From UBA5109 sp965661005 (GTDB lineage Bacteria > Pseudomonadota > Gammaproteobacteria > Pseudomonadales > Pseudohongiellaceae), in contig CBFICB010000002.1 of NCBI GenBank assembly GCA_965661005.1, positions 186,001-250,000 on the forward strand: DNA of 64,000 nt, in the 5' to 3' direction. A program made the position numbers and the translations under genes. Shown piece by piece: positions 1-8,592 of the stretch; position 1 is the first letter of the stretch, and each line of letters starts with the position of its first letter. Under the pieces are notes generated by a model. The model saw only the letters and a list, made by a program, of their open reading frames with translations, made no database searches and was not told the DNA's origin.

Positions 1-63
1 TAGCCTACTCCATACTGAGTTTAGTTATCAATATTTTGTGCGAGTAAAAATTACTAAGCTAAT

Positions 64-1065
64 TTAATTGAGGCTGAAGGCTTTACGGTAGGCTTTCATC
101 ACAACACGCTTCCACCAGAGAATAAAACCAGTAATAAACATGCCTGCCGGAATTAAACTCATGAATACCAAGGCCCACTTAGTCCAGGCTGCTTGAAAAC
201 GCCCAAAATGAATATCTACCATAAAATCCAGAAAGCCGGAGCTATTATCAGAACGAATTTCACCCAGGTTCATAATAAAAGCATTAGGTTCCAACTCACC
301 GGAATCCAACATAGCCTGAATCTCAATATCCGGTTTGCCAATTAAGCCCATGTTGAGAATATTACTCAAACCTAAGGTATCTGTGACTGTACGAAATGTA
401 TCTGGAATAGCAATCAGCATCCCGCTGATGCCCCAAGCAAACATAAAAAACAAGCACCAAAAGCCAAACACAGAGTGAAATTGCCAGAGGGTTCCACGGG
501 GGCTTTGCTTACTGATATAAAAACCCTGTCGCCATTGAGATTTACCACGCCACCAGATAAATAAGCCGCTTAACATCATCAAAAGAAAAACCACTGCACC
601 CCAACCATTTATTTGGCGTCCACCATTTTCTATAAAAAGATCGTCATGGAAATTAATAAGCCAGCGATAAACTTTAGCTTGCCAGGGTAGCGAGCTTCCC
701 CTGTCTACTCCTCGGTATTGATCAAAGTAACGATTAACAGCTACACCATCTTGTCTAAGCACGACCAGCACTGCACGTTCAGGGTTAGAAGAAGCTGTGA
801 ACATAAAGACTTCAGAGTCGCTGTAAACTTCCTCTATACGAGCTTCTAAGGCAGCATCATCTAAAGGGCCATTTTCAGTCGGTATTACGTTGCCAGGTAC
901 AAATACACGATCTAAATCATTCTCCAGCAGATAAACCGCGCCACTCACGCTAATCATTAGAATATAAAGACCAAGCACAATGCCTGCCCAAAGATGAATT
1001 TGAAATAAGATTTTATTGAGGAAATGGGTCTTGGGAGCCCAGACCCATCTTTGCCAGGTATTCAA
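64..1065 (-). CDS. PepSY-associated TM helix membrane protein
   Basis: The 333-residue protein looks like a PepSY_TM (iron-regulated/ferric-reductase-like) inner-membrane protein. Four hydrophobic segments can be seen at about residues 19-46, 152-172, 194-218 and 298-322. Histidines recur next to or inside them: QIHLW near residue 24, NFHDD near 138, FHSVFG near 196 and IHFGR near 283. In this family such histidines are suspected haem or metal ligands, but no function is proven here. It is the last gene of a leftward operon, 16 nt after the DUF6152 gene. The start at 1065 is TTG with no clear Shine-Dalgarno, and an in-frame stop lies three codons upstream, so translation is probably coupled to the preceding gene. 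The paralogue at 9978-10913 has the same layout and a matching N-terminus, which supports this start. Confidence 0.8.
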   Translation of the reverse strand: MNTWQRWVWAPKTHFLNKILFQIHLWAGIVLGLYILMISVSGAVYLLENDLDRVFVPGNVIPTENGPLDDAALEARIEEVYSDSEVFMFTASSNPERAVLVVLRQDGVAVNRYFDQYRGVDRGSSLPWQAKVYRWLINFHDDLFIENGGRQINGWGAVVFLLMMLSGLFIWWRGKSQWRQGFYISKQSPRGTLWQFHSVFGFWCLFFMFAWGISGMLIAIPDTFRTVTDTLGLSNILNMGLIGKPDIEIQAMLDSGELEPNAFIMNLGEIRSDNSSGFLDFMVDIHFGRFQAAWTKWALVFMSLIPAGMFITGFILWWKRVVMKAYRKAFSLN

Positions 1066-1081
1066 AAGGAGTTATGTAAAA

Positions 1082-1564
1082 TCACATATAGTCTGGATCT
1101 TTTTCAAAAATAGTCAGATTCTCTGAATCCATCCAACCATTTTCCTGCCAGACCGCAGCTCTTTCTTCAGAATTGCAAACACCATCATTTGGACGGGTAA
1201 TGGAGCCATCTTCTTTTTGCACAAAGCACATAGCACCAGCCGGCTCACCTGAATTCAATGGCAGCATAACAACCTTGACCATTTCTCCGGGTTTAAAAGT
1301 ATTGCCATTCACTCCTTGACGCATAGCATGCACTTGAGCGGCACCTTCAAAGCCCCAGGTTTGAGTATTTCCCTGCTCATCTTCAACTTCTATATAAAGC
1401 CAGGTATGTGGATTATTAAATGCCCACCGCTGGACACGCCCAATAACAATCTGTTCCTTTGTTACATCGAACATTGCAAAGGAATGATGTGCTGTAACCG
1501 TTTGAATCATGGTTAAAAAGCTAACTGCCAAGACAGCGCCAATTGTTAATATTATTTTTTTCAT
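1082..1564 (-). CDS. DUF6152 family secreted protein (cassette 1)
   Basis: A 160-residue exported protein counted from the ATG at 1564, chosen because a GGAG lies 8 nt upstream; an in-frame ATG at 1591 would put nine residues before the signal peptide. The signal peptide ends VTA, and the predicted mature chain begins HHSFAMFD, the DUF6152 hallmark. A second conserved element, FNNPHTW, follows about 27 residues later, then GFEGAA and TFKPGE. Two cysteines lie in the C-terminal part. The family has no established function. An N-terminal histidine after signal cleavage plus a conserved Pro-His is compatible with a metal site, which is inference. The gene sits between the conserved secreted protein (1601-2614) and the PepSY membrane protein. 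The same gene pair recurs at 49490-51058. Confidence 0.8.
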   Translation of the reverse strand: MKKIILTIGAVLAVSFLTMIQTVTAHHSFAMFDVTKEQIVIGRVQRWAFNNPHTWLYIEVEDEQGNTQTWGFEGAAQVHAMRQGVNGNTFKPGEMVKVVMLPLNSGEPAGAMCFVQKEDGSITRPNDGVCNSEERAAVWQENGWMDSENLTIFEKDPDYM

Positions 1565-1600
1565 CTCAGTGTCTCCAAAAATTTTATTCATGAGCCTCTG

Positions 1601-2614
1601 CTACTGACTCATTGGATTAAGCGACTGTCCGGGAATATCTGGAAAATCAGTAAAGCCTCTTGGATCTTTATATTCAGGGTCTCCCGGCAAATAGAAAAAC
1701 GTTCTGCCGGTTTCGTCCTGATAAGAGTTACTACTCGTGCTGCATTCCCAATTACGAATGCGGGCACCAAATTCAGCTAATTCTGGACTGGAAGTATGCA
1801 CATAAACAGCTGACTGAGGGGATTGCAAACCAATCGGATCATAGAAGGTTACCTGAGTGATTAACTGGCGTAGACCTTCTTCAGAAAAAACCTCTTCCCA
1901 TGTTTCAACCATTTCCAGTTGATTACTGGTCAAAGGCATGCCGCGAAGATAATCTGCGGGATTTATCCACTTTGTCCAAATAATGAGCTTATTACCATCC
2001 CAAAAACCAATGCTATCTCCAGTTGCTGAATGCTTGCCATCAATATTGATATGTTCAGAATTAATATAGACCCGTCGGGTTTCATTCATTAAGTCATTGA
2101 GCATCCAGGTCTGTTTGGGTGTGTTGGCGAATTCTTTTACATAAGGTTCCCATAACCACCGTGCGGTACCGGGGTACTGACATGTTGTTAAGCGGTCATA
2201 AAGTTGCTCGCCATATTCTTCGATTTCTGCGCGACGAGCTCTGAATTGCGCTTCATAGGCCGGCGTTAATACGCCTTCTTTTACTGTTCCTCCCGGCGAC
2301 ATGGCTACGGCCATTGAGCCTCCCTCGAGAAAAAGAGAAGGCATGCTGTTATAGCCAGGACTCCAAAGACCATCCCACACAGGGATAGTTACCATAGTGT
2401 GCTGAGTGCCACCATTAGCTTCTTCAAGAAGATAGTTATAATGCTCCTCCGCAGTGGCAAAATCTCTTGCCGGGGGTACAACCACAGGATCAACACCAGA
2501 CCTGCCAGGCATTAATACATCTTCGCCACCACCCTGAGAAAAGGCTGTGGCTTGAAGACCTATTGCTAGAAATACAAGTAAATTGGCTTTTAAAATGAAT
2601 TGTCTTGTTATCAT
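1601..2614 (-). CDS. Conserved secreted protein, paralogue of 50024-51058
   Basis: A roughly 337-residue exported protein with a signal peptide (hydrophobic stretch followed by TAFSQ). I do not know a family name. It is clearly paralogous to the 344-residue protein at 50024-51058: shared blocks include GGxQH, WxGLWS, YDRLTTC, EPYVxEF, TRRxYI, a NIDGxH element, GDSIGFW, RGMPxTSNQ and RxWEC. Two cysteines are conserved. The SIGxWxGDxLxxxT-like block resembles a widespread family of uncharacterised secreted proteins of aerobic proteobacteria and acidobacteria. The start was set at ATG 2614, ten nt after GGAG; a GTG at 2620 is also possible. It is first in a leftward operon followed by DUF6152 and PepSY_TM genes, so joint envelope or periplasmic function is likely but unproven. 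Confidence 0.75.
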   Translation of the reverse strand: MITRQFILKANLLVFLAIGLQATAFSQGGGEDVLMPGRSGVDPVVVPPARDFATAEEHYNYLLEEANGGTQHTMVTIPVWDGLWSPGYNSMPSLFLEGGSMAVAMSPGGTVKEGVLTPAYEAQFRARRAEIEEYGEQLYDRLTTCQYPGTARWLWEPYVKEFANTPKQTWMLNDLMNETRRVYINSEHINIDGKHSATGDSIGFWDGNKLIIWTKWINPADYLRGMPLTSNQLEMVETWEEVFSEEGLRQLITQVTFYDPIGLQSPQSAVYVHTSSPELAEFGARIRNWECSTSSNSYQDETGRTFFYLPGDPEYKDPRGFTDFPDIPGQSLNPMSQ

Positions 2615-2829
2615 TATCACACTTCTCCGCCATTAATATTTTTTTTTCGCACGGGCACGGGTAGAATACCCACTATAAAAAAGAAAGTCTATTTCAGATA
2701 CCAGCCAACAGATTGATTAAATTATCTGACTGACTATAAAAATTTAATTTGATATTTAGCTGGCTCTACTTGACCCAAATTATAATTCTAGGTACTGTAC
2801 TTCCGTCGTGAAAAAAATCGTATTTAATC

Positions 2830-3405
2830 ATGGAATTTGACGACGACCGTTCTCAAGTTCTTCGCTTAAATCTTGCTGGTAATCCGATTGAATGGCTTAC
2901 CTGGCAGGAGGCCACTACCCTCTACGCTCGTGAACTCGTTACCTGGACACTGGGAGATACCATTAGAACTGTCTGGGGTGGAACCTCACGTCAAAGTGGT
3001 GAACGCAGCTATATAGACCTGCAAAGCATCATCGCCTGCGCAGGCGATGTAAATCATAATTATTCAAAAAAACCTGCTCTGACTAACAGAATTTTATTCC
3101 GCCGAGATCAAAATTTATGCCTCTATTGCGGTAAGGAATTTCTCGATAAAGACTTAAGTTGCGACCATATTTTGCCAACATCCCGTGGCGGCAGAAACAT
3201 CTGGACAAATGTTGTAACTGCCTGCAGACGCTGTAATCATTTCAAACAGGATCGCACACCTGAAGAAGCTCATATGGAATTATTAGCACTGCCTTTTGAA
3301 CCTAATGCTGCTGAATATCTTGCCCTAATGAATAGCCCAAGAATTCGATCCGATCAAATGGAATTTCTTAAAGCGCAGTTCTCTAAAAACTGTCGTTTGC
3401 AGTAA
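2830..3405 (+). CDS. HNH endonuclease domain protein
   Basis: A 191-residue protein with a zinc-braced HNH (beta-beta-alpha metal) nuclease domain in the second half: C97-x2-C100, D112-H113, N127, then C132-x2-C135-N136-H137. The first 70 residues (LRLNLAGNPIEWL onward) form the N-terminal extension common to a family of stand-alone proteobacterial HNH proteins of about this size. Predicted role is metal-dependent DNA cleavage or nicking; the substrate is unknown. It is transcribed alone, divergently from the operon at 64-2614 and convergently with the esterase gene. No methyltransferase, phage or toxin-antitoxin gene lies beside it, so restriction or homing roles have no contextual support. 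Confidence 0.8.
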   Translation: MEFDDDRSQVLRLNLAGNPIEWLTWQEATTLYARELVTWTLGDTIRTVWGGTSRQSGERSYIDLQSIIACAGDVNHNYSKKPALTNRILFRRDQNLCLYCGKEFLDKDLSCDHILPTSRGGRNIWTNVVTACRRCNHFKQDRTPEEAHMELLALPFEPNAAEYLALMNSPRIRSDQMEFLKAQFSKNCRLQ

Positions 3406-3504
3406 TGAATTTATCTAATTCATCAAAGCTAACACATCAAGATACTGAGGCTTTTTAGACCATTCCACACCATTCCAGACCGTTTTTTTCCATCTTTATT
3501 ATTT

Positions 3505-4275
3505 CTATTCCAGCAAGAAACTCTGAACAATTTTAAAAAACTGCTCGGGTTTTTCATTATGCACCCAGTGCCCCGCGCCACTGATTACTTTAACTTTGGC
3601 GTTGGGAAAAAACCCAAGCGTTTGATCGCTATATTCCAGCAATAAATAATCAGAGTTTGCTCCTTTTACAAAAAGGGTTCGTCCCAAAAATTCTGACCGG
3701 GTTTGATCCCAGCTTTTCAATAAAGCAAAATCTTTAGCAATTACTGATAAATTCATTCTCCACTCAAATCTTCCTTCACTATTCCTTTTAAGATTTGTTA
3801 AAAGAAAATCCCTGATGGCTTTGTTTTGTACCCCGCCATCTTGCAAAACAGTATCTGCCTGCTGACGATTTGTTAAACTCACTAGATTTATTTTTTGTAA
3901 GGCTTCAAGTTCCTGACTCGGGCCGCTCTGGTAGTTCACCGGAGCAATATCAACAACCACTAATTTATTCACTCGCTCAGGATAATCCAGAGCAAGCTGC
4001 ATCGCTATTTTGCCCCCCATTGAATGGCCAATAAAATCGGCATTGGGTATTTGCAGGGCATCCATCGTTTGCACGACATCTTCTGCCATCTCACGGTATG
4101 TCATGCTGTCAGCATGTGGCGACTGCCCATGATTTCTAGCATCAAAGCCATATACCTGAAAATTATCAGCGAAAATTTTAGCTTGGGCAGTCCAATTTCT
4201 CTGCTGTCCGAACACCCCATGTAAAATTATTAGTGGCTTGCCCGTAGTGGAATACTGCTTATAAAAGAGCTGCAT
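3505..4275 (-). CDS. Alpha/beta hydrolase, YbfF-like esterase
   Basis: The 256-residue protein has the alpha/beta-hydrolase fold signature. The nucleophile elbow GHSMGG places the catalytic serine at residue 85. The oxyanion-side motif LHGVFG lies at about 18-23, and the C-terminal GAGHWVH supplies the histidine. Length and motifs match the YbfF group of small soluble esterases, which cleave short acyl esters. Residues DARNHGQS match the usual DxRNHGxS strand of this group. It has no signal peptide and is cytoplasmic. It lies 12 nt after the Bcp peroxiredoxin gene in the same direction, so the two probably share a transcript. Confidence 0.85.
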   Translation of the reverse strand: MQLFYKQYSTTGKPLIILHGVFGQQRNWTAQAKIFADNFQVYGFDARNHGQSPHADSMTYREMAEDVVQTMDALQIPNADFIGHSMGGKIAMQLALDYPERVNKLVVVDIAPVNYQSGPSQELEALQKINLVSLTNRQQADTVLQDGGVQNKAIRDFLLTNLKRNSEGRFEWRMNLSVIAKDFALLKSWDQTRSEFLGRTLFVKGANSDYLLLEYSDQTLGFFPNAKVKVISGAGHWVHNEKPEQFFKIVQSFLLE

Positions 4276-4287
4276 AAATCTGGGCGT

Positions 4288-4758
4288 CTAAAAGTTCTCT
4301 TTGATGTAATTAATAACATCATCGTGGTGAGTTTTGGTACGCACTTTTTCCATAATATGGTTTAGCTTGCCCTCTTTATCAATAATAAAGGTCATACGAT
4401 TAATACCCATGTATTCTTTGCCCATAAATTTCTTCAAGCCCCAAACACCATATTTATCTGCTACCGCATGATCCTCATCTGACAACAAGGTGAAATTCAG
4501 CCCATCCCGTTCTTCAAATTTTGCCAGACGTTTTGCCGAATCAATACTCACACCCAAAACTTCAACACCTAATTTTTTCAATGCTTTTTCACTATCTCGC
4601 AGACCGTGTGCCTGTACCGTGCAGCCGGGTGTCATGGCTTTTGGATAAAAATATAAAACAACAATTTTTCCTTTATAGTCCTTTAAACTTCGTTTTTCTC
4701 CATGCTGATCTTCCAAGCTAAAGGCTGGTGCCATATTGCCTATTTTGGGTAGTGCCAT
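4288..4758 (-). CDS. bcp: Bcp/PrxQ-type peroxiredoxin lacking the resolving cysteine
   Basis: A 156-residue thiol peroxidase of the Bcp/PrxQ family, reducing hydrogen peroxide and organic hydroperoxides in the cytoplasm. The core YPKAMTPGCTVQ motif carries the peroxidatic cysteine, C46. In E. coli Bcp the resolving cysteine follows five residues later; here that position is H51, and C46 is the only cysteine in the protein. The enzyme should therefore act as a one-Cys peroxiredoxin that needs an external thiol partner. A strong GAGGAGA ribosome-binding site sits 6 nt before ATG 4758. It is probably co-transcribed with the downstream esterase gene and follows the sigma/anti-sigma pair by 10 nt. 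Confidence 0.93.
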   Translation of the reverse strand: MALPKIGNMAPAFSLEDQHGEKRSLKDYKGKIVVLYFYPKAMTPGCTVQAHGLRDSEKALKKLGVEVLGVSIDSAKRLAKFEERDGLNFTLLSDEDHAVADKYGVWGLKKFMGKEYMGINRMTFIIDKEGKLNHIMEKVRTKTHHDDVINYIKENF

Positions 4759-4768
4759 AAATTTCTCC

Positions 4769-5509
4769 TCAATTTGATGATTGAATTTCTGTTAGCGCAG
4801 AATCAATATCCATATCAGGATAGCTTTCTGCAAATAATCTACGTTCTACGGCAAGCTCGTCTTCATTACCGATATCACTTAAACGCTGTATTTCTAGTAG
4901 CCAGGTATCAACATTCTGACGATAATCAGGTTCTAGTATTTGTTCGACAAGAACAACTGCTGCTTCTGCCTCCGCAACAGGTTCAGCAATTCTCTCTTCT
5001 CTTCCGGCAGTTGCCTGCTCGCTAATTTCATTTGCGGTGCTGAAGGCTTCTGCTTCAAGCTGAAGGTCCTCAGCCTCTATTCTACTGGCCATAGGTTCCA
5101 GTTGCTCAAAAAAAGCACTCGTATTTGTAGCATCCTGGTCATCTACCGAATCATTATCAACAGTCATTATTTCCAGTCTCTGCAAGACCGGTGCATCAGA
5201 TAGCGGAACCGACAGGGCTTCAAGATCAGCGCCTGTTAATTCATCTTCATTATTCAAGAATAAAGACACTGCCAGAACTGCCACACAAACACTTGCAGCA
5301 ATTGAATAGACTTGAGGGGGTATCGCTTTTTTCTGCAAAGGTTCGCCTGCTACAGACTCTCGAGCGGCATTTAAAATAGTTTCATCAAGCGCACCAGACG
5401 GTTTTTCATTCTGCACTGTCTTATCAACCTGAAGAGATTCATAAGTAGCAGAAACTCCATCACTGCCATTTAAATAAGCCTCTAAATCTTTATCATCTGA
5501 TTCTTTCAT
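4769..5509 (-). CDS. Putative membrane-anchored anti-sigma factor
   Basis: A 246-residue acidic protein with one predicted membrane segment at about residues 86-104 (SIAASVCVAVLAVSLFL). About 80 residues lie before it and a long Glu/Ala-rich, probably coiled domain follows it. I recognise no named family domain. The role is inferred from context: its ATG overlaps the TGA of the ECF sigma gene by four bases (ATGA), the usual arrangement of a sigma factor and its translationally coupled membrane anti-sigma. The topology fits a cytoplasmic sigma-binding N-terminus and a periplasmic sensor C-terminus. A different small membrane protein of the same operon cannot be excluded. Confidence 0.6.
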   Translation of the reverse strand: MKESDDKDLEAYLNGSDGVSATYESLQVDKTVQNEKPSGALDETILNAARESVAGEPLQKKAIPPQVYSIAASVCVAVLAVSLFLNNEDELTGADLEALSVPLSDAPVLQRLEIMTVDNDSVDDQDATNTSAFFEQLEPMASRIEAEDLQLEAEAFSTANEISEQATAGREERIAEPVAEAEAAVVLVEQILEPDYRQNVDTWLLEIQRLSDIGNEDELAVERRLFAESYPDMDIDSALTEIQSSN

Positions 5510-6099
5510 AGATCACCAATGACATTCTCTGTAACATTTTCGTTCTTAAGCGATTGTTTTAATTTTTTTACTGCATAGCGCAAACGACTTTTTACTGTTT
5601 CCTTACTTTCTCTTATTGTTAGCGCTATCTCTTCCATACTCAAACCGGTTTCTTGCTTAAGCAAAAAGACCTCAAGTTGTTCTTTCGGCAAATTCTCTAG
5701 TTGAGTCCTAAAGCGTTGTATTTTTTCCTGACCACTCAAGATTACCTCTGGATCATTTGCAGCATTATCTGGAATACTTTCTGCATCATAGTCATCATCT
5801 TTTTCTGACGGCGGCTTTCGATAATGATCAACTAGAATATTATGGGCTATGCGGTATAACCAGGTGGTAAATTTTGCTTTCTGCTCATAGCTTTCGCGAG
5901 AGTTGATTACTCTAAGCCAAACGTCCTGGTATAACTCTTCAGCAAGTGCTTGATTTCCACTCTGACGCAAAAAAAACCGGTAAAGTGCATCTTTATGTTT
6001 ACGATAGAGCGTCTCAAAAGCCGAGCTGTCACCTTTGGCATAGGCCAGCATTAACTCACCGTCTTTATCTGTCTTTGCTAAAAAACTTACTAAAGCCAC
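5506..6099 (-). CDS. ECF-type RNA polymerase sigma factor
   Basis: A 197-residue extracytoplasmic-function sigma factor. Region 2 runs at about residues 16-90 (AYAKGDSSAFETLY; ELYQDVWLRV; FTTWLYRIAHN), and region 4 at about 133-185, with a helix-turn-helix in LSMEEIALTIRESKETVKSR. There is no region 1 or 3, as expected for the group. It would direct RNA polymerase to an unknown stress or envelope regulon. The start is a GTG at 6099 without an obvious Shine-Dalgarno. It is followed, overlapping by four bases, by the putative anti-sigma gene. The VWA lipoprotein gene lies upstream in the same direction, separated by 229 nt that contain an inverted repeat. Confidence 0.92.
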   Translation of the reverse strand: MALVSFLAKTDKDGELMLAYAKGDSSAFETLYRKHKDALYRFFLRQSGNQALAEELYQDVWLRVINSRESYEQKAKFTTWLYRIAHNILVDHYRKPPSEKDDDYDAESIPDNAANDPEVILSGQEKIQRFRTQLENLPKEQLEVFLLKQETGLSMEEIALTIRESKETVKSRLRYAVKKLKQSLKNENVTENVIGDL

Positions 6100-6195
6100 T
6101 GTTCAAAATCTCTATCGTCTAAAATCGTTGAAGCTTAAATATTACCAGTTTGTAATCCTTTAGAACGTAATGAGCACAAGATAATCGAGGCATGG

Positions 6196-6249
6196 GGACA
6201 TTTAAAAAACGGAGTTTACAAGGCTTTAAATGAGTATTTTTAAATGTCC
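6196..6249. repeat. 13-bp perfect inverted repeat (MITE-like or hairpin)
   Basis: The arms GGACATTTAAAAA (6196-6208) and its exact complement (6237-6249) are separated by 28 nt. The surrounding 229-nt gap between the VWA gene and the sigma gene holds no other feature I can see. The element could be a hairpin, the remains of a small mobile element, or an operator. Confidence 0.6.
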
Positions 6250-6328
6250 GCATAGCGAAAAATAACCAAGCGCAATAGTTCTCTCAATTTAAAGACAATG
6301 CCTGGGCACTTCTAACCAACTGTATAAA

Positions 6329-8011
6329 CTAACTACGATAACCAAATTCATCTTCACCCTTGGCCCCTTGCGCCAAGTCAAGCACTGTATCATAGCTTAA
6401 GGAAGCGGTTTGATCATTGCCTCTTAACAAGAGGGCGAGCCCCGCTACGGCGGCAGAAAAACGATAATTATTCGAAGTGTTGTCGATATCTTCAGAAATA
6501 TCTTCAGTGAGCAAGGCTCGCTGCAGCAAGATACTTTGATCAGAGTCTGGCTCCTTATAACGCAGTTTCAGGAATGCCAATTCAGTTGTATCTTCAGAGC
6601 CGTCTGCATTTTGTTGATTGTATCTTAAAGGATCAATGCTCAAGCCTGCACTACCACTCAATGCAATCTCATAGATTGCCGTGACTGTATGTCCGGCTCC
6701 TATTTCGCCTGCATCGACCTGGTCATTATTAAAGTCTTCTCGCGCTAATTCACGATTCTCGTAACCTACCAAGCGATACTCTGCTACCACCGAAGGATTA
6801 AATTCGATTTGGGTTTTTACGTCCTTGGCAACTGTATGCAAAGTAGAACTTATTTCATCAACCAAGACTTTACGCGCCTCATTAATATTATCGATATAGG
6901 CATAATTACCATTACCCGTATCAGCCAGCTGTTCCATCATATGGTCATTATAATTTCCTGTACCGAATCCCAGGGTAGTCAGACTAATACCCAACTACCT
7001 ACTCTCTGCTATCAACTCCTTTAAAGCATCGACACTGGATAGACCAACATTGAAATCACCATCTGTTGCAAGAATAACGCGATTAATGCCTCCTTCAATA
7101 AAAGCTTGCTCTGCCATGGCATACGCTAAATCAATACCTGCTGCACCATTAGTGCTGCCACCTGCCTGCAATCGATCCAGCGCAGCACTTATTTTCCGAG
7201 TTTCATGACCAGCAGTGGGCTCCAATACAACGCCAGATGCACCGGCATAAACCACCAGAGAAACACTGTCCTCTGCATCTAACTGACGACTTAACATTTT
7301 TAAAGAATTTTTCAGCAGATCCAGTTTGTCGGGACTATCCATAGAACCTGAAACATCAACCAAGAACACCAGATTACTATGTAACTCGTCACCACTTTCT
7401 GGCTCATTGGCTTTAATACCAATATGTAATAAATGCTTTCCGGTATTCCAGGGGCTGGCAGAGACTTCTGTCATCACGCTAAAAGGTCCACCGCTATCTG
7501 TCACTGGGTAATCATAAGCAAAGTAATTTATCAGTTCTTCAGCTCTTACCGCATCAACCGGTGGCAGATAACCCTGATTCAACATTCTTCTTACATTACT
7601 GTATGCCCCGGTATCCACATCAATACTGAAGGTGGAAACGGCATTCTCAACAACTCTTTGAATAGCGCTATCATTAAAATCAGCATAATTTTCTGCTCCA
7701 GCTTCGGGCAAATACATTAGATCCCCAGCGATCCCATCCCTTGATGCTGGCATAATTGCTGGCGAACTCATTACCGCCATTTCAAGTAGCATCTCATTGT
7801 CGATATTTTCTGAACTTGCCTGCTCTTGCATGAGCACTTGTTGTTCAGTGTTTGCCCTGCTCGAATCAGATGTATTAATAATGGCAGGTAATTGTGTTGG
7901 TGTGGCGCCTGTATTTCCGACAACTTCCTCTTGGCCGGAATGACATGCTGTCAAAACGGCTCCGGCGATAAGTACAGACAATACAGTCGGTTTTATATTT
8001 GAATGTTTCAT
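6329..8011 (-). pseudogene. VWA-domain lipoprotein (YfbK-like), interrupted by in-frame TAG
   Basis: Two adjacent reading frames in the same phase together make a 560-residue YfbK-type protein. The N-terminus is a lipoprotein signal (VLTAC). It is followed by the family's N-terminal domain (TFSIDVDTGAYSNVRR), a von Willebrand A domain with the MIDAS start DVSGSMD, and a C-terminal DUF3520-like region. A TAG at 6995-6997 falls between ELIAESR and LGISLTTLGFG, inside the VWA domain where intact relatives read straight through. No base is gained or lost, and sequence beyond the stop is well conserved. It may be a recent nonsense mutation, a sequence error or a read-through codon. The start at 8011 has an AGGAG 7 nt upstream. 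The gene lies upstream of an ECF sigma pair. Confidence 0.85.
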
Positions 8012-8112
8012 TTCACGCTCCTGTTTAGGCTCTTAAGCACTGATTAAAAATTGGGTGTTCAGGCTTATAAACGTGAAAATTGTAAAAAGGGGTTAAACCC
8101 AAGAAAAATATT

Positions 8113-8508
8113 TTATTCCAGCAAAGTCGCAAGTTCTTTTGGTATGTAAGGCTTACCCTGAGCATTCACTGCTGTACCCGTGATTTCAGCTTTTAACAAA
8201 ATTTTCTCTTCTCCCTGCCGATGTATTTCCTGGATAAATAGAAATTTTAGGGGCGACTTTCTGACAAAGCGGGTTCGAACAATGAAAGAATCTCCACTGG
8301 TGAGTGAACCCTTATAGTCCAGTTCGGCTCTGAGAACCACCAGATTGATCCCTGCCTGAGCTAAGGCTGCAAAATCGATATGATGGCTCTTTAAATATTC
8401 ATGCCGGGCATGTTCAAGGTAGTTCTGATAGACCGCGTTATTGACGACTCCCTGAAGGTCACACTCATAATCCCGTACAGAAAATACTAATTCACTGAAT
8501 TCACTCAT
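8113..8508 (-). CDS. Acyl-CoA thioesterase, 4HBT hotdog family
   Basis: A 131-residue single-hotdog protein of the YbgC/FadM (4-hydroxybenzoyl-CoA thioesterase) type, expected to hydrolyse acyl-CoA thioesters in the cytoplasm. The catalytic strand-loop DYECDLQGVVNNAVY, with D17 as the likely active-site aspartate, matches the family pattern D-x2-G-x-V-x-N-x2-Y. The rest is one hotdog sheet (GINLVVLRAELDYKG; GDSFIVRTRFVR). A GGGAGA lies before ATG 8508. The substrate cannot be read from sequence. The neighbours are the VWA gene and an AT-rich gap. Confidence 0.87.
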   Translation of the reverse strand: MSEFSELVFSVRDYECDLQGVVNNAVYQNYLEHARHEYLKSHHIDFAALAQAGINLVVLRAELDYKGSLTSGDSFIVRTRFVRKSPLKFLFIQEIHRQGEEKILLKAEITGTAVNAQGKPYIPKELATLLE

Positions 8509-8592
8509 TTACTTCTCCCAAAGAATAATTACGTCCTGACTGCTTTCTTTCTTAAGGTACATAAAGCCAATAAAACTGGATATTTTTAAGAC

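Noticed and set aside
2659..2671. Palindrome GGGTA-GAA-TACCC upstream of the first operon
   Set aside because: The arms are only five bases long, and with no second copy or conserved spacing I cannot support an operator.
3406..3504. Short direct repeat of CCATTCCA-type words
   Set aside because: Only two partial 11-bp matches are seen between the HNH and esterase genes; this is within chance for a simple stretch.
6329..8011. Reading the VWA gene as two separate genes
   Set aside because: The second part begins in the middle of the VWA domain at a TTG with no ribosome-binding site, directly after an in-frame TAG; it is one interrupted gene.
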